Below, piece after piece: positions 1-9,824 of a stretch of 40,699 bases of DNA. The notes under the pieces are model-generated. The model ran no database searches. It saw nothing but the letters and a program-made list of their open reading frames with translations, and was not told the DNA's origin. Source of the stretch: Nemertoderma westbladi (lineage: Eukaryota; Xenacoelomorpha; Nemertodermatida; Nemertodermatidae); contig JAUCBJ010003006.1 in NCBI GenBank assembly GCA_032718475.1, positions 1 to 40,699 of the forward strand, in the 5' to 3' direction. The translations under genes and the position numbers were made by a program. Position 1 is the stretch's first letter. Every line of letters begins with the position of its first letter.

Positions 1-639
1 TAAATATATTTAGTATATTTACATTGTATAACAGAGTGAATTGATACTATTACAGTATTATAGTAAAGACGCCACTTTGATATATCTGATCAAAAGGCAA
101 TTTCTGGTAAATTATTTATTTCACTATCTTGGGTATATCATTCAATTTCTAAAACTATAATAATAAACATTTACTTCAGTTCTTGTTTACTCGCATGGAT
201 ATATTGATATAAAACACTTCAGTATAATATTTTATGGGGCCAAACGCAGATTAATCAGAATAATATGTTTAATTATTGTTACAATTGGCACATTGAAATA
301 AGTAGTACATGAGTTTGATAAAATAATTATGAATCCGTATCTTATTCTACTTTGTCTATATGGTTATGTTATATAATAATGTTACTTTATCACTTTGGTT
401 TAAACTCATCTCCTATATAACTACTTACTACCACTCTACTAACTACTATTACTACTACTACTGACTACTGCAGAGTTAGGTGTATATTATAAGAGGACGG
501 GGTTCGTGATTATTAGTTATTATACAAGTGCCCCTCGGCTATAGAGAGTCCACCCTCGGTTGCTTGCTGGATTTTCGACCAACCAGCGGGCAGAACTCAA
601 TTTAGGATCATTAAAGCACGTAATCGCCTCAACTTAATT
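1..639. other. AT-rich non-coding stretch
   Basis: I see no coding region here. The sequence is AT-rich. Around 420-475 there is an ACT/TAC-rich trinucleotide stretch that resembles the (TAG)n tails left by the RTE-type LINEs elsewhere in this window, but no LINE body is attached. Nothing else is identifiable. Confidence 0.5.
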
Positions 640-987
640 TGGTGATTATTAAAAGCACAATTTAGGCGTTATTTTAGCACAAACATCGATTTATAGGGAA
701 ATGTAAATAAAATTAGCAGAAATGTATTAGATTCGATAGATATTGGAAAACGGCAAAATTCATATTTTGTTTTAAATAATTTTGCCACCGCAAATGAATA
801 TATCAGGGTTTTATTATAAAATGACGTAAATAGGGCTACATACTGTATAAAATCGACTGAATATAAAATGAACTTGTATATTTTTTATTTACCCTATCTA
901 ATTATTACGGTTGCACATCAATACGCACTTATCTAACTTATTTTATACTGTATAACGGGTTGTTCTGTACACAGCGCCATATATCGC
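640..987 (-). repeat. Dispersed repeat P, copy 1 (inverted relative to copy 2)
   Basis: The reverse complement of this stretch aligns with 13638-13950. Both begin with the same 20-bp block (cgatatatggcgctgtgtac in copy 2). Shared blocks further in include a TTTTATAATAAAACC segment and a GTGCTTTAATAATC segment. There is no ORF. Copy 1 directly abuts a LINE relic, whereas copy 2 does not, so P is an independent repeat. It could be a solo LTR or a non-autonomous element. No terminal repeats or target duplications could be confirmed. Confidence 0.6.
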
Positions 988-1740
988 AACAAACAGCATG
1001 ATCAACTGCGAGGCATACAGCTCGTTCAACCTAATTGGTTCGGACCACAGAATTGTGACTGCAGAGATCAGACTCAGTTTGAGAGCCAGCAAACCCAGGA
1101 CAAGCAAGCAAATCAAATATGACTGGGAAAAACTCAGAACTGACAATGCTCTAAAGGATGCTTATACAGTAGAAGTTCAAAACCGCTTTGAAGCACTTCA
1201 GTTAATGGATGAAGACCAATCCACCAATTCAATATACTAGAATATAATAACAGCCCACAAGGAATCAGCTAAGAGGCATATCCCCCAGAAACCCAAACGA
1301 AAACAATATGTGCCATGGCAAAACTCTGAGGTTACTTGTAAGAGAGAAGATCTTAAGATAGCCTACAAAGTTAACAAGGTTGAGAAGGCTAAGGATGATC
1401 TTAAATTGGCCTACAACATCAGCCAGGAAAAGTACATACAGGATAAAACTGAAGCAATTACAACTGCTCACATACAGCAACAATCAAGACTTACCTGGCA
1501 AACTGTAAATAAGGTATCTGGTCGGAAAAGTTGTGCAAAGGGGCGCCTGCTAAGGAGGTTGGATTGCATATAAATGCTACAAAGACCGAATTAATGACCT
1601 TTAATGTTGATGGAAACTTGATAACCATTGATAATAATCAACTAAGGAAGGTCGATGACTTCCAGTACCTTGGATCATGGATAGAGAGTAGCAAAAAGGA
1701 CATATAGAAGTTAGGAAAGCGCTTCCAGAAGAACAACAAA
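988..1740 (+). pseudogene. RTE-type LINE relic with the RT core deleted
   Basis: The reading frame starts inside the C-terminal end of an AP-type endonuclease, with the SDHR motif at about 1040-1051 followed by the LSLRASK linker typical of RTE elements. One TAG at 1238-1240 interrupts the frame. The same frame then runs through the linker (WQTVN near 1497) to 1573. From about 1547 another frame encodes the post-RT 'thumb' (VGLHINATKTE, then YLGSWIESS), so blocks A-C of the reverse transcriptase have been deleted near 1540. The relic ends just before repeat Q. Family assignment rests on these motifs. It differs in sequence from RTE copies A-C at 3.2-8.3 kb, so it belongs to a different RTE lineage. 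Confidence 0.8.
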
Positions 1741-1766
1741 AAGATGTCACGCTATTTTGAAGATTT

Positions 1767-1787
1767 CCCCCCCCCCCCCCCCCCCCC
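1767..1787. repeat. Poly-C tract (21 nt)
   Basis: An uninterrupted run of 21 C at the border between the LINE relic and repeat Q. The inverted counterpart at 16324-16340 is a G run broken by one A. Confidence 0.95.
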
Positions 1788-2697
1788 TTGAACGTCACTT
1801 CACAAAAATAAACCAGTATAGTTGATAAAAATGTAAAAAACGATATTTTTCACGGTCCATTCCGCAAAATTAGTATTTTATCTACTTGAAACTTATGGTG
1901 TGTTGTGGAATTGACTTCAGCCGGTTCCAATCAACATAGCATAAGTGAGTCTTAACTTTTGGCTAATCCAATTATAATAATTTTACGTATGATGAACTAT
2001 TAATTGATCAAACAAGTGATTACTTCTAGCGCTTACTATTGATCCCAGGAATTGTAACTCCAATAGCTGTTTTAGACTGGCATGCAACTGACTAAGAAAC
2101 TCTAAAAGGAACATAGTGGGGGAACACAGACGGAATGAACCGCTCATAAAGTGTGATAAGGTGGACAAACGGATCAAGTTCCCCGAGTATCCTCAATGTG
2201 TGTGGAATGACATGGCGGATATTGTTAAGCGATCAGAGGACGTTAATCCTTACTGATAAGCGGTCTGACTTGGTCCAACGCAATCTCTTAATTTTGAACA
2301 CAGGCAGAACCTCCAGAACCGTCTGCTAAAATATGTTACTATTAAGGACTATACGGCTCTGACAATTATTCGCTCCTTTCTCTGTTGATTTCTCAACAGA
2401 GAGCTAACTGTTCGAATCTATAAGCCACACAGCAATAACCAAAACAATAAATCTGAAATGGCTCCCTAAGCTACTTAAGATGAGTGCGGGTGGTCTAGCA
2501 CTCGGCGTTCACTTATCACAGAAACACTGGAAGTTATCGGGTGGAAATATGTCGAATGTGAGAATAATTTAATACTATAATAGGATAGACTGCTTATTTG
2601 TCCTAATGTCAAACTTGGCCTTAGGCTGGCTTTAAACCAGCAAATTACTACTGTATACTAGCTACCACGGTCAGCCCTTCAACCCGCTATTTTCAAA
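1788..2697 (-). repeat. Long repeat Q, copy 1 (inverted relative to 15142-16320)
   Basis: The reverse complement matches 15142-16320 almost throughout, except for about 250 bp present only in the other copy (roughly 16010-16262). The shared segment ends near 2697 at a small palindrome (ctattttcaaatag). The minus strand contains a 64-codon ORF (1983-2177) whose counterpart is at 15678-15863. No recognisable domain is present. Q is joined to RTE-LINE sequence at the same breakpoint in both copies, so LINE and Q were duplicated together. Confidence 0.8.
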
Positions 2698-2707
2698 TAG
2701 CCATGCA

Positions 2708-2988
2708 ATTTTATACCCATAAAATGTCTCATCAGTTTCATGACCACAATACCATACTAATCGATATTAGGGAGGGTGTCGCTCTCTCAGCCTTGAGCAA
2801 TTTGAATAAAACGTGTTTCCATGTCAACAGCGACTGAGACCCTAGCAACTGCTATTATAAACACTCAATATCAAGAAATGTTACACCAAATTGGTTTCTA
2901 ACGATGATTGCCAATCCAATGAACCCAGTCCCGAAGCAATGTTGCCATGGTAACCGTTGTTAGTGGCAGTAATCTTCGGGAAACGCTA
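2708..2988 (-). repeat. Repeat X, copy 1 (RFX-like palindromes)
   Basis: The reverse complement aligns with about 9292-9565. Shared blocks include CGAAGATTACTGCC, TAACAACGGTTACCATGG versus TAGCAACGGTTGCCAGGG, GCTCAAGG, GCGACACCCTCC and TTTTATGGGTATAA. It contains gttgccatggtaac at about 2942-2955, a near-perfect RFX X-box-type palindrome. It is non-coding and probably a MITE-like or satellite-like unit. Confidence 0.6.
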
Positions 2989-3040
2989 TATTTAACACCA
3001 ATTTAAGCAATATAAAACTACAGTGACTGTACTCCTAGTA

Positions 3041-3236
3041 TATCAAGGTTATTCAACTTAGTTTCCAGTCACGGTTATCATCGTGGCTAAGTACAATAGG
3101 ATCTCCATAGGCCCCCTACCAACCAGCGATATAAGCATTATTGACTATGATATCAAGATATATATATTCCACTGTACCGTCACTGGGTTTCTATTTCCCC
3201 GACCAGTCATTAAAATATATAAATTTCGCACTACTA
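3041..3236 (+). repeat. Repeat Y, copy 1
   Basis: This is a direct repeat of 8365-8562. Shared landmarks are TTATTCAAC, a long block reading ataggatctccataggcccc, CAACCAGCGATATAAGCATTAT, CCACTGTACCGTCACTG and the end block CAGTCATTAAAA. Copy 1 ends where the 3' tail of RTE copy A begins. The Y pair therefore brackets the RTE cluster. It is non-coding. Confidence 0.7.
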
Positions 3237-4722
3237 CTAGGATCGGCATGCTGCATTGCAGCTGCATTTTTAAGAATGCTGTACCGGCTTGTCGAAAAAA
3301 TTGCGCCGCCACAACTCCCTATCACCCATGACATTTGCTAGATCATCCGCATCTTCAAGGCCAGTGTCCTTTAAGATGCGTCTTAAGAAAGTCATGGGCT
3401 GTCCACCATGCTTATTCATGAGGCTACCTCATGAGGCTATTCCATGAGGCTACCAAAACACAAGATTATGCACTGGCTGGTCCTCACAGCGAAAGCAATG
3501 TCCTTCAAAGCAGAGGCAACTTTGTTCTAGTGTCAAGCTTGGGGGAACCAATGAGACACTTCCAATGTTATATAGTGTCTGGTTGGAGATGTGTGCATTG
3601 TACTTGACACAATGAACCCGGCGTAGCATTCTTGTGAATGTGCCATCCAGCGATTTGGAGTCCTCAGCAGTTAGAGCCCAGCATGGACTCCCGTAGAGGA
3701 GTACTGGAACTACTGCTTATCTAAATAATCGGACCTTAAGTTTCCGATTAATTCTCTGTGACTTCCAACTATCTGGAAAGCCTATTCATTATTATTCATT
3801 ATTATTATTATTATTATCATTATTATTCATTATTATCCTTCTAAGTACTAAAATGGGCTCCATGGTCCTACAACCTTTATGGAACCCATTCTGATTTCTA
3901 CAAAGCAGTCTCTTAATGGGATCCCTGATGCGATTTAATAGAATTCTATTGTAAAGCTTTGCAGCAATCGAGATCAATGAGATTCCCTGAAAAGAACCAT
4001 AGAGTGTTAGGTTGCCCTTCCCGGGAACTGGCACCAACTTATTTGTTTTCATTTCTTGTGGGACTCTTGTTGTTCGGTACATGTCTACTATGATGGGATA
4101 GATGAGCTTTAAACACTCAGGTATTTTAAAGACCTCAGGGGGAACACCATCTACTCCACTGGCACGATTGGTCTTAATGCTCTTTGCAGCAGCCTTCACT
4201 TCTGCAAAGGATATATCGCCAATGGGACTATCTGGGAGTACAGACTCAGACACTTTTACTTCTATAAAGTTATCAGGCAATACCCTGTCATTATTGAGGA
4301 GCTTTTCAAAGTGGGCCTTCCAACCATTGAGGCGATCGGCTGGTGATTCAGCCTTAACCTTGGTGGTTGGTTGGCTTTTCCAACCAGTAAGCAAGTTGAT
4401 CGATTTCCATGCCTGGGATGATTGCTTGCTGTCGTCAGCATCATTGATGGCATCAACCTGTTGGTTTATTAGCTCCTGTAGATTAACATAGTACTGCCTG
4501 TTCAGGGCCTAGATGCAGCCTTAACTACATTCTTGGCCGCTGTAGTCTGTTTGAGTCGGGACTCTTTCTGCGCCTTAAAGAGGTCATTTCGGCACTTCTG
4601 AATTTTGTAGTCAGTCCAGGGGGCCCTTTTCCTGTTTCACGGGTATACAGGAACTGTTTCTGCAGCTGCTAACTTAACTGCTTCTGTGAAGGCAGTATAG
4701 CCTTCACAGTGATCTGCCGGAA
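3237..4722 (-). pseudogene. RTE-type LINE copy A, internally deleted
   Basis: This is a minus-strand copy of the same LINE family as copies B and C. Reading from 4720 downwards, it has the EN-RT linker, then the RT N-terminal half (3840-4394, 'KSIKTNRASGVDGV' through 'NQNGFHKG'). An ATT microsatellite at about 3783-3838 replaces the RT core. The C-terminal thumb follows (RKLKVRLFR, GSPCWALTAED), ending at the AGTAGTAG-type tail at 3236. It keeps five codons (PPEVF) that copy B has lost, so it was not derived from B. Stops and frameshifts make it non-functional. Its truncated 5' end lies head-to-head with copy B near 4720. Confidence 0.85.
3783..3838. repeat. ATT/ATTATC microsatellite
   Basis: This imperfect ATT-rich array sits exactly where the RT core is missing from RTE copy A. 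It may be filler introduced at a repaired deletion, or an independent expansion. Confidence 0.8.
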
Positions 4723-7088
4723 TGATATGGACTCATAGTGGACCCAGTGGTCCCAAGTCCCAGATAGACCATATTCTGTTTCGTAGGAAGTACAGGAGCT
4801 CTATACAAGACTGTAATGCATTTACACTTCAACCCTTCTCCAGTGATCACCGCCTTATTGTGGCCAAGGTAGGACTTAGTCTGCGTGCTAGCAGAACAAC
4901 GAAATCTGCCTTGCCGCGGCATGACTGGTCCTCTCTGTTGCAACAGCCAAGTGTGAGATCCAGCTTCACACTACAGCTGAGCAACAGGTATGAGGTTCTT
5001 GCCTCTGAGGCGGCAGATCACTGCGAGGGCTATACTGCCTTCACAGAAGCAGTTAAGTTAGCAGCTGCAGAAACAGTTCCTGTATACCCTCGAAACAGGA
5101 AAAGGGCCCCCTGGACTGACAACAAAATCCAGAAGTGCCGAAATGACCTATATAAGGCGCAGAAAGAGTCCCGACTCAAACATACTACAGCGGCCAAGAA
5201 TGCAGTTAAGGCTGCATCTAGGTTCCCTGAACAGGCAGTACTCTGTTAATCTACAGGAGCTAATAAACCAACAGGTTGATGCCATCAATGATGCTGACGA
5301 CAGCAGGCAATCATCCCAGGCATGGAAATCGATCAACTTGCTTACTGGGCGGAAAAGCCAACCAACCACCAAGGTTAAGGCTGAATCACCAGCCGATCGC
5401 CTCAATGGTTGGAAGGCCCACTTTGAAAAGCTCCTCAATAATGACAGGGTATTGCCTGATAACTTTATAGAAGTAAAAGTGTCTGAGTCTGTACTCCCAG
5501 ATATTCCCATTGGCGATATCTCCTTTGCAGAAGTGAAGGCTGCTGCAAAGAGCATTAAGACCAATCGTGCCAGTGGAGTAGATGGTGTTAAAATACCTGA
5601 GTGTTTAAAGCTCATCTATCCCATCATAGTAGACATGTACCGTACAACAAGAGTCCCACAAGAAATGAAAACAAATAAGTTGGTGCCAGTTCCCAAGAAG
5701 GGCAACCTAACACTCTATGGTTCTTTTCGGGGAATCTCATTGATCTCGATTGCTGCAAAGCTATACAATAGAATTCTATTAAATCGCATCAGGGATCCCA
5801 TTGAGAGACTGCTCCGTGGAAATCAGAATGGGTTCCGTAAAGGTCGTGGGACCATGGAGCCCATTTTGGCACTTAGAAGGATAATTGAAGAGTTATCAAA
5901 AAAGAAAGACAGGCATCTGGCTGTTATCTTTGTTGACTTCTTCAAGGCCTTTGATTCAGTCTCTCGCTCACGTATGTTCAGCATACTTTCATTATATGGG
6001 ATTCCTGATGAAATTATTGCAGCAATCAGATCAGTATACGATGGTTCGACAACATTTGTGTCTACTGTTGACGGTGACACAGAACCATTTGAAGTGTTAT
6101 GGGGCGTCCTCCAGGGAGACACACTTGCACCATTCTTGTTCATAATTGTGGTTGACTATGTTCTACGCATGTCCTTAGATCATCATAATGATGATGGGGT
6201 GATGATAACTCCACCTACTGGCTCCAGAAGTCGAGGAAATCCTGCCAAGTACCTAACTGATCTAGACTTTGCTGATGACTTAGGAGTACTCTCTGAATCA
6301 TTAGAGGGAGCCCAACGGCTCCTCAGCTCATTAGAACATGCTGCTTCTAGTGTTGGTCTTTTTATTAACTCCAGAAAGACCAAAATTTTGACCGTTAACT
6401 TTGAAAGTCCTCAGCAAGTCTCTGATCGGATGAGCATAAGCTCAAAAGATGGTATGCTTGAGCATGTGGACGACTTCTGTTACCTGGGATCATGGATCCG
6501 GAAGTCAGGTGAGGACCTTCGAATACGTAAGGGAAAGGCATGGGCAGCCTTGAATAGGCTTTCCAGGATTTGGAAGTCACCGAGAATTAATCGGAAACTT
6601 AAGGTCCGATTATTTAGAGCAGCAGTAGTTCCAGTACTCCTCTATGGGAGTCCATGCTGGGCTCTAACTGCTGAGGACACCAAATCTCTGGATGGCACAT
6701 TCACAAGAATGCTACGCCGGGTTCATTGTGTCAAGTACAATGCACACATCTCCAACCAGACACTATATAACATTGGAGGTGTCTCATTGGTTCCCCCAAG
6801 CTTGACACTAGAACAAAATCGCCTCCGCTTTGCAGGACATTGCTTTCGCCGTGAGGACCAACCAGTGCATAATCTTGTACTTTGGCAGCCTCATGGAGTG
6901 AATAAGCATGGTGGACAGCCCATGACTTTCTTGAGACGCATCTTAAAGGACACTGGCCTTGAAGATGCGGATGATCTAGCAAATGTCATGGGTGATAGGG
7001 AGTTGTGGCGGTGCAATTTTGTCGATAAGCCGGCACAGCATTCTTAAAAATGCAGCTGCAATGCAGCATGCCGATCCTAGTAGTAGAT
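4722..7088 (+). mobile_element. RTE-type LINE copy B, 5'-truncated
   Basis: The insertion begins inside the C-terminal part of the endonuclease (motif KSQIDHILFRRKYR near 4760, SDHR near 4840-4855). It continues through the linker (4860-5220) and the full reverse transcriptase, and ends with the short 3' tail CCTAGTAGTAG at 7077-7088. RTE elements characteristically end in short tandem repeats instead of poly-A. A one-base shift near 5224-5230 separates the endonuclease frame (4722-5249) from the RT frame. The 5' half of the endonuclease is absent, so the element is dead on arrival, though its RT is intact. Confidence 0.88.
5143..7047 (+). CDS. RTE-type reverse transcriptase (truncated LINE ORF)
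   Basis: This is a 634-codon open frame. Real homology starts at about residue 30; the first 30 codons belong to the linker read in the wrong frame. The protein would copy LINE RNA into DNA at a nicked target. Visible RT blocks are KKGNLTLYGSFRGISL (185-200), block A VDFFKAFDS (264-272, catalytic Asp 265), block B GVLQGDTLAP (321-330) and block C LDFADDL (374-380, both catalytic Asp present). The thumb region carries YLGSWIRKSGE and RRVHCVKYNAHISNQTLY. Compared with copy A, five codons are missing after ASGVDGV without a shift of frame. All catalytic residues survive. Without the endonuclease start and a promoter it is probably not expressed. Confidence 0.85.
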   Translation: MTYIRRRKSPDSNILQRPRMQLRLHLGSLNRQYSVNLQELINQQVDAINDADDSRQSSQAWKSINLLTGRKSQPTTKVKAESPADRLNGWKAHFEKLLNNDRVLPDNFIEVKVSESVLPDIPIGDISFAEVKAAAKSIKTNRASGVDGVKIPECLKLIYPIIVDMYRTTRVPQEMKTNKLVPVPKKGNLTLYGSFRGISLISIAAKLYNRILLNRIRDPIERLLRGNQNGFRKGRGTMEPILALRRIIEELSKKKDRHLAVIFVDFFKAFDSVSRSRMFSILSLYGIPDEIIAAIRSVYDGSTTFVSTVDGDTEPFEVLWGVLQGDTLAPFLFIIVVDYVLRMSLDHHNDDGVMITPPTGSRSRGNPAKYLTDLDFADDLGVLSESLEGAQRLLSSLEHAASSVGLFINSRKTKILTVNFESPQQVSDRMSISSKDGMLEHVDDFCYLGSWIRKSGEDLRIRKGKAWAALNRLSRIWKSPRINRKLKVRLFRAAVVPVLLYGSPCWALTAEDTKSLDGTFTRMLRRVHCVKYNAHISNQTLYNIGGVSLVPPSLTLEQNRLRFAGHCFRREDQPVHNLVLWQPHGVNKHGGQPMTFLRRILKDTGLEDADDLANVMGDRELWRCNFVDKPAQHS

Positions 7089-8290
7089 CTGCCACCTCAT
7101 AGGCAAGAACCTCATACCTGTTGCTCAGCTGTAGTGTGAAGCTGGATCTATTAGCACTCGGCTGTTATCTTTGTTGACTTCTTCAAGGCCTTTGATTCAG
7201 TCTCCCGCTCATGTATGTTCACCATACTTTCATTATATGGGATTCCTGAGGAAATTATTGCAGCAATCAGATCGGTATACGACGGTTCGACAACATTTGT
7301 GTCTACTGTTGATGGTGACTAGAACCATTGGAAGTATTATGGGGAGTTCTCCAATTGTGGTTGACTATGTTCTACGCATGTCCTTAGATCATCATAATGA
7401 TGATGGGGTGATGATAACTCCACCTACTGGCTCCAGAATTCGAGGAAATCCTGCCAAGTAAGTATAACTGATCTAGACTTTGCTGTTGACTTAGGAGTAC
7501 TCTCAGAATCACTAGAGGGAGCCCAATGGCTCCTCAGCTCATTAGAACAGGCTGCTTCTAATGTTGGTCTTTTTATTAACTCCAAAAATACCAAAATTTT
7601 GACAGTTAACTTTGAAAGTCCTCAGTCTCTGACCGGATGAGCATAAACTCACAGGATGGTATGCTTGAGCATGTGGACGACTTCTGTTACCTGGGATCAT
7701 GGATCCGGAAGTCAGGTGAGAACCTTCGAATATTTAAGGGAAAGGGATGGGCAGCCTTAGATAGGCTTTCCTGGTTTTGGAAGTCACAGAGAATTAATCG
7801 GAAACTTAAGGTCCGATTATTTAGAGCAGCAGTAGTTCCAGTACTCCTCTATGGGAGTCCATGCTGGGCTTAAACTGCTGAGGACACCAAATCTGTGGAT
7901 GGCACATTCACAAGAATGCTACGCCGGGTTCATTGTGTCAAGTACAATGCACACATCTCCAACCAGACACTATATAACATTGGAGGTGTCGCATTGGTTC
8001 CCCCAAGCTTGACACTTGAACAAAGTTGCCTCCGCTTTGCAGGACATTGCTTTCACCGTGAGGACCAGCCAGTGCATAATCTTGTGCTTTGGCATCCTCA
8101 TGAAGTGAATAGGCATGGTGGACAGCCCATCCCATTCTTGAGACCCATCTTAAAGGACACTGACCTTGAAGATGCGGATGATCTAGCAATTGTCATGGGT
8201 GATAGGGAGTTGTGTCGGCGCAATTTCGTCGACAAGCCGGCACAGCATGCTTAAAAATACTGCTGCAATGCAGCCTGCCGGTCCTAGTAG
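7086..8290 (+). pseudogene. RTE-type LINE copy C with 5' inversion
   Basis: The first ~65 bases (7086-7150) are the reverse complement of the segment at about 4955-5020 of copy B. From about 7160 the sequence is colinear with copy B from RT block A onward ('FVDFFKAFDSVSRS') to the AGTAGTAG tail at about 8286. This inverted-5' then direct-3' layout is the hallmark of twin priming during LINE insertion. Within the RT there is a deletion around 7320-7350 that removes block B, plus frameshifts near 7460 and 7625. The FADD motif has become FAVD. The C-terminal thumb is well preserved (7637-8254). It is non-functional. Confidence 0.85.
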
Positions 8291-8364
8291 TAGGGTGTGT
8301 GTCGCAGTGGACTCAGATATGAGGCCCATCACCCATACCTACTCTGACGCACATGACCCACCAT

Positions 8365-8562
8365 TGGTTATTCAACATGGTTTCGAGTCATGGTTATCGT
8401 CATGGCTAAGTCCAATAGGATCTCCATAGGCCCCCTACCAACCAGCGATATAAGCATTATATGACTAAGATATCAAGATATATGTATTCCACTGTACCGT
8501 CACTGAGTTACTATTGCCCCGACCAGTCATTAAAAGATGATATAGATTTCGCACCCTAGTAC
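8365..8562 (+). repeat. Repeat Y, copy 2
   Basis: This is a direct repeat of 3041-3236 (shared landmarks listed there). About 70 bases separate it from the tail of RTE copy C. It continues past the point where copy 1 is interrupted by the RTE insertion. Confidence 0.7.
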
Positions 8563-9010
8563 ATAGTTAGTCATATTATTTTATAATTTAATAATATGGT
8601 GGTATTGTATGCGTGTTGTTTTGGTGTAATCAAATTTTGAAAATATAATATTAATAAACTCACGCATACTTAATAAAAGCAATCACAATTACAGTAGACA
8701 CGAAATAATAATAATAATAATGCCACAAATTATTATAAGAATATATTATATTATTATAAGATTATAGAATTATTACATTATATAAGATTATTATAAGATT
8801 ATTAAATATAATATTATCTAATCACATACCTTAAAACAGAAAAGAGAATAAAAGCATTTTTTTTATTTTAATTTTGATAATTGATATATCAATTAATATT
8901 TAATAAAAATTGTGAACTAAAATACTTACCTAAAGGTAATTCCTCTACAATAATTCCTGTGAATATCAACAACCTTTAAAATCATATTTAGAATGATTGA
9001 AAGGATTGTC
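8563..9010. other. AT-rich low-complexity spacer
   Basis: Non-coding. It contains an AAT run at about 8707-8721 and repeated ATTATAAGATTATT-type words at 8735-8820. No gene or RNA is visible. Confidence 0.7.
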
Positions 9011-9016
9011 TAGTCT

Positions 9017-9565
9017 ACATAGCAACAGTTGTCATGATAACTGTGGCCAGAAACCAAGTTCAATAAACCCACTATGCGATGTTCGATACAGCGGGGGTAT
9101 GTTGAAACAGTACGGTCATATAGTCATAGAATGCTTTGGTCGCTGGTTGCTATGATATACTACAGTAGTTCCCATAGCAACGGTTTTTATAATAACTGTA
9201 ACTCGAATACAAGTTAAGTATGCGATATACTAAGGGAATATGTTGATACTGAGGTCGCATAATGGGTAAGTTCGGTGTTTGCTATGGAGTGAACCGAAGA
9301 TTACTGCCCCTAGCAACGGTTGCCAGGGTAACAGTGGTTTGAAAATAAGCTCATTGAATTCGCAATCATTGGTTTAGTCAAGTTTGGGATAAATCCTGTA
9401 ATCATTGTGTGTTTAAAACATGGCAGCTGCAGATAAACACCCCGGTAACCATGGTAACACGATTTATGAGAAATGCTCAAGGTTGTAGGGGCGACACCCT
9501 CCTAAATATTGTTCAGCAGGGTCTAATGAGTACAAAACCGATGAACCATTTTATGGGTATAAAAA
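9017..9565 (+). repeat. Repeat X, copy 2, with ~145-bp tandem subunits
   Basis: Three diverged tandem units start at about 9017, 9173 and 9310. Each opens with (C)(A)TAGCAAC(A/G)GTT and a second half-site such as ATAACTG or GGTAAC, and the first two share ATGCGAT...GGG.(A/T)TATGTTGA. The last segment (9292-9565) is the inverted counterpart of 2708-2988. RFX-type palindromes are present at about 9317-9330 (gttgccagggtaac) and 9441-9455 (ggtaaccatggtaac). It is non-coding and lies about 260 bp upstream of the first transporter gene. Confidence 0.6.
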
Positions 9566-9824
9566 AACACGGTTCACCAAAATTTGTGCTATTTGCTGCC
9601 GGACTATAAGGAATATCAAGGTTTATAATGATTATCGACTGTGGTTGTCAGTATATAGCATGATAGCGTGTAGGCATACACTCAATTTCGATATAACTAG
9701 CAATACATGGGCTATTAAGATAACCATATTAATTAATATAAAATAAATTTTACAATTTGAAGTAGCTCTTAATAATCAATTAATTAACAATCTATTAATA
9801 ATCAATTAGAAGTTGGTCTACAAG

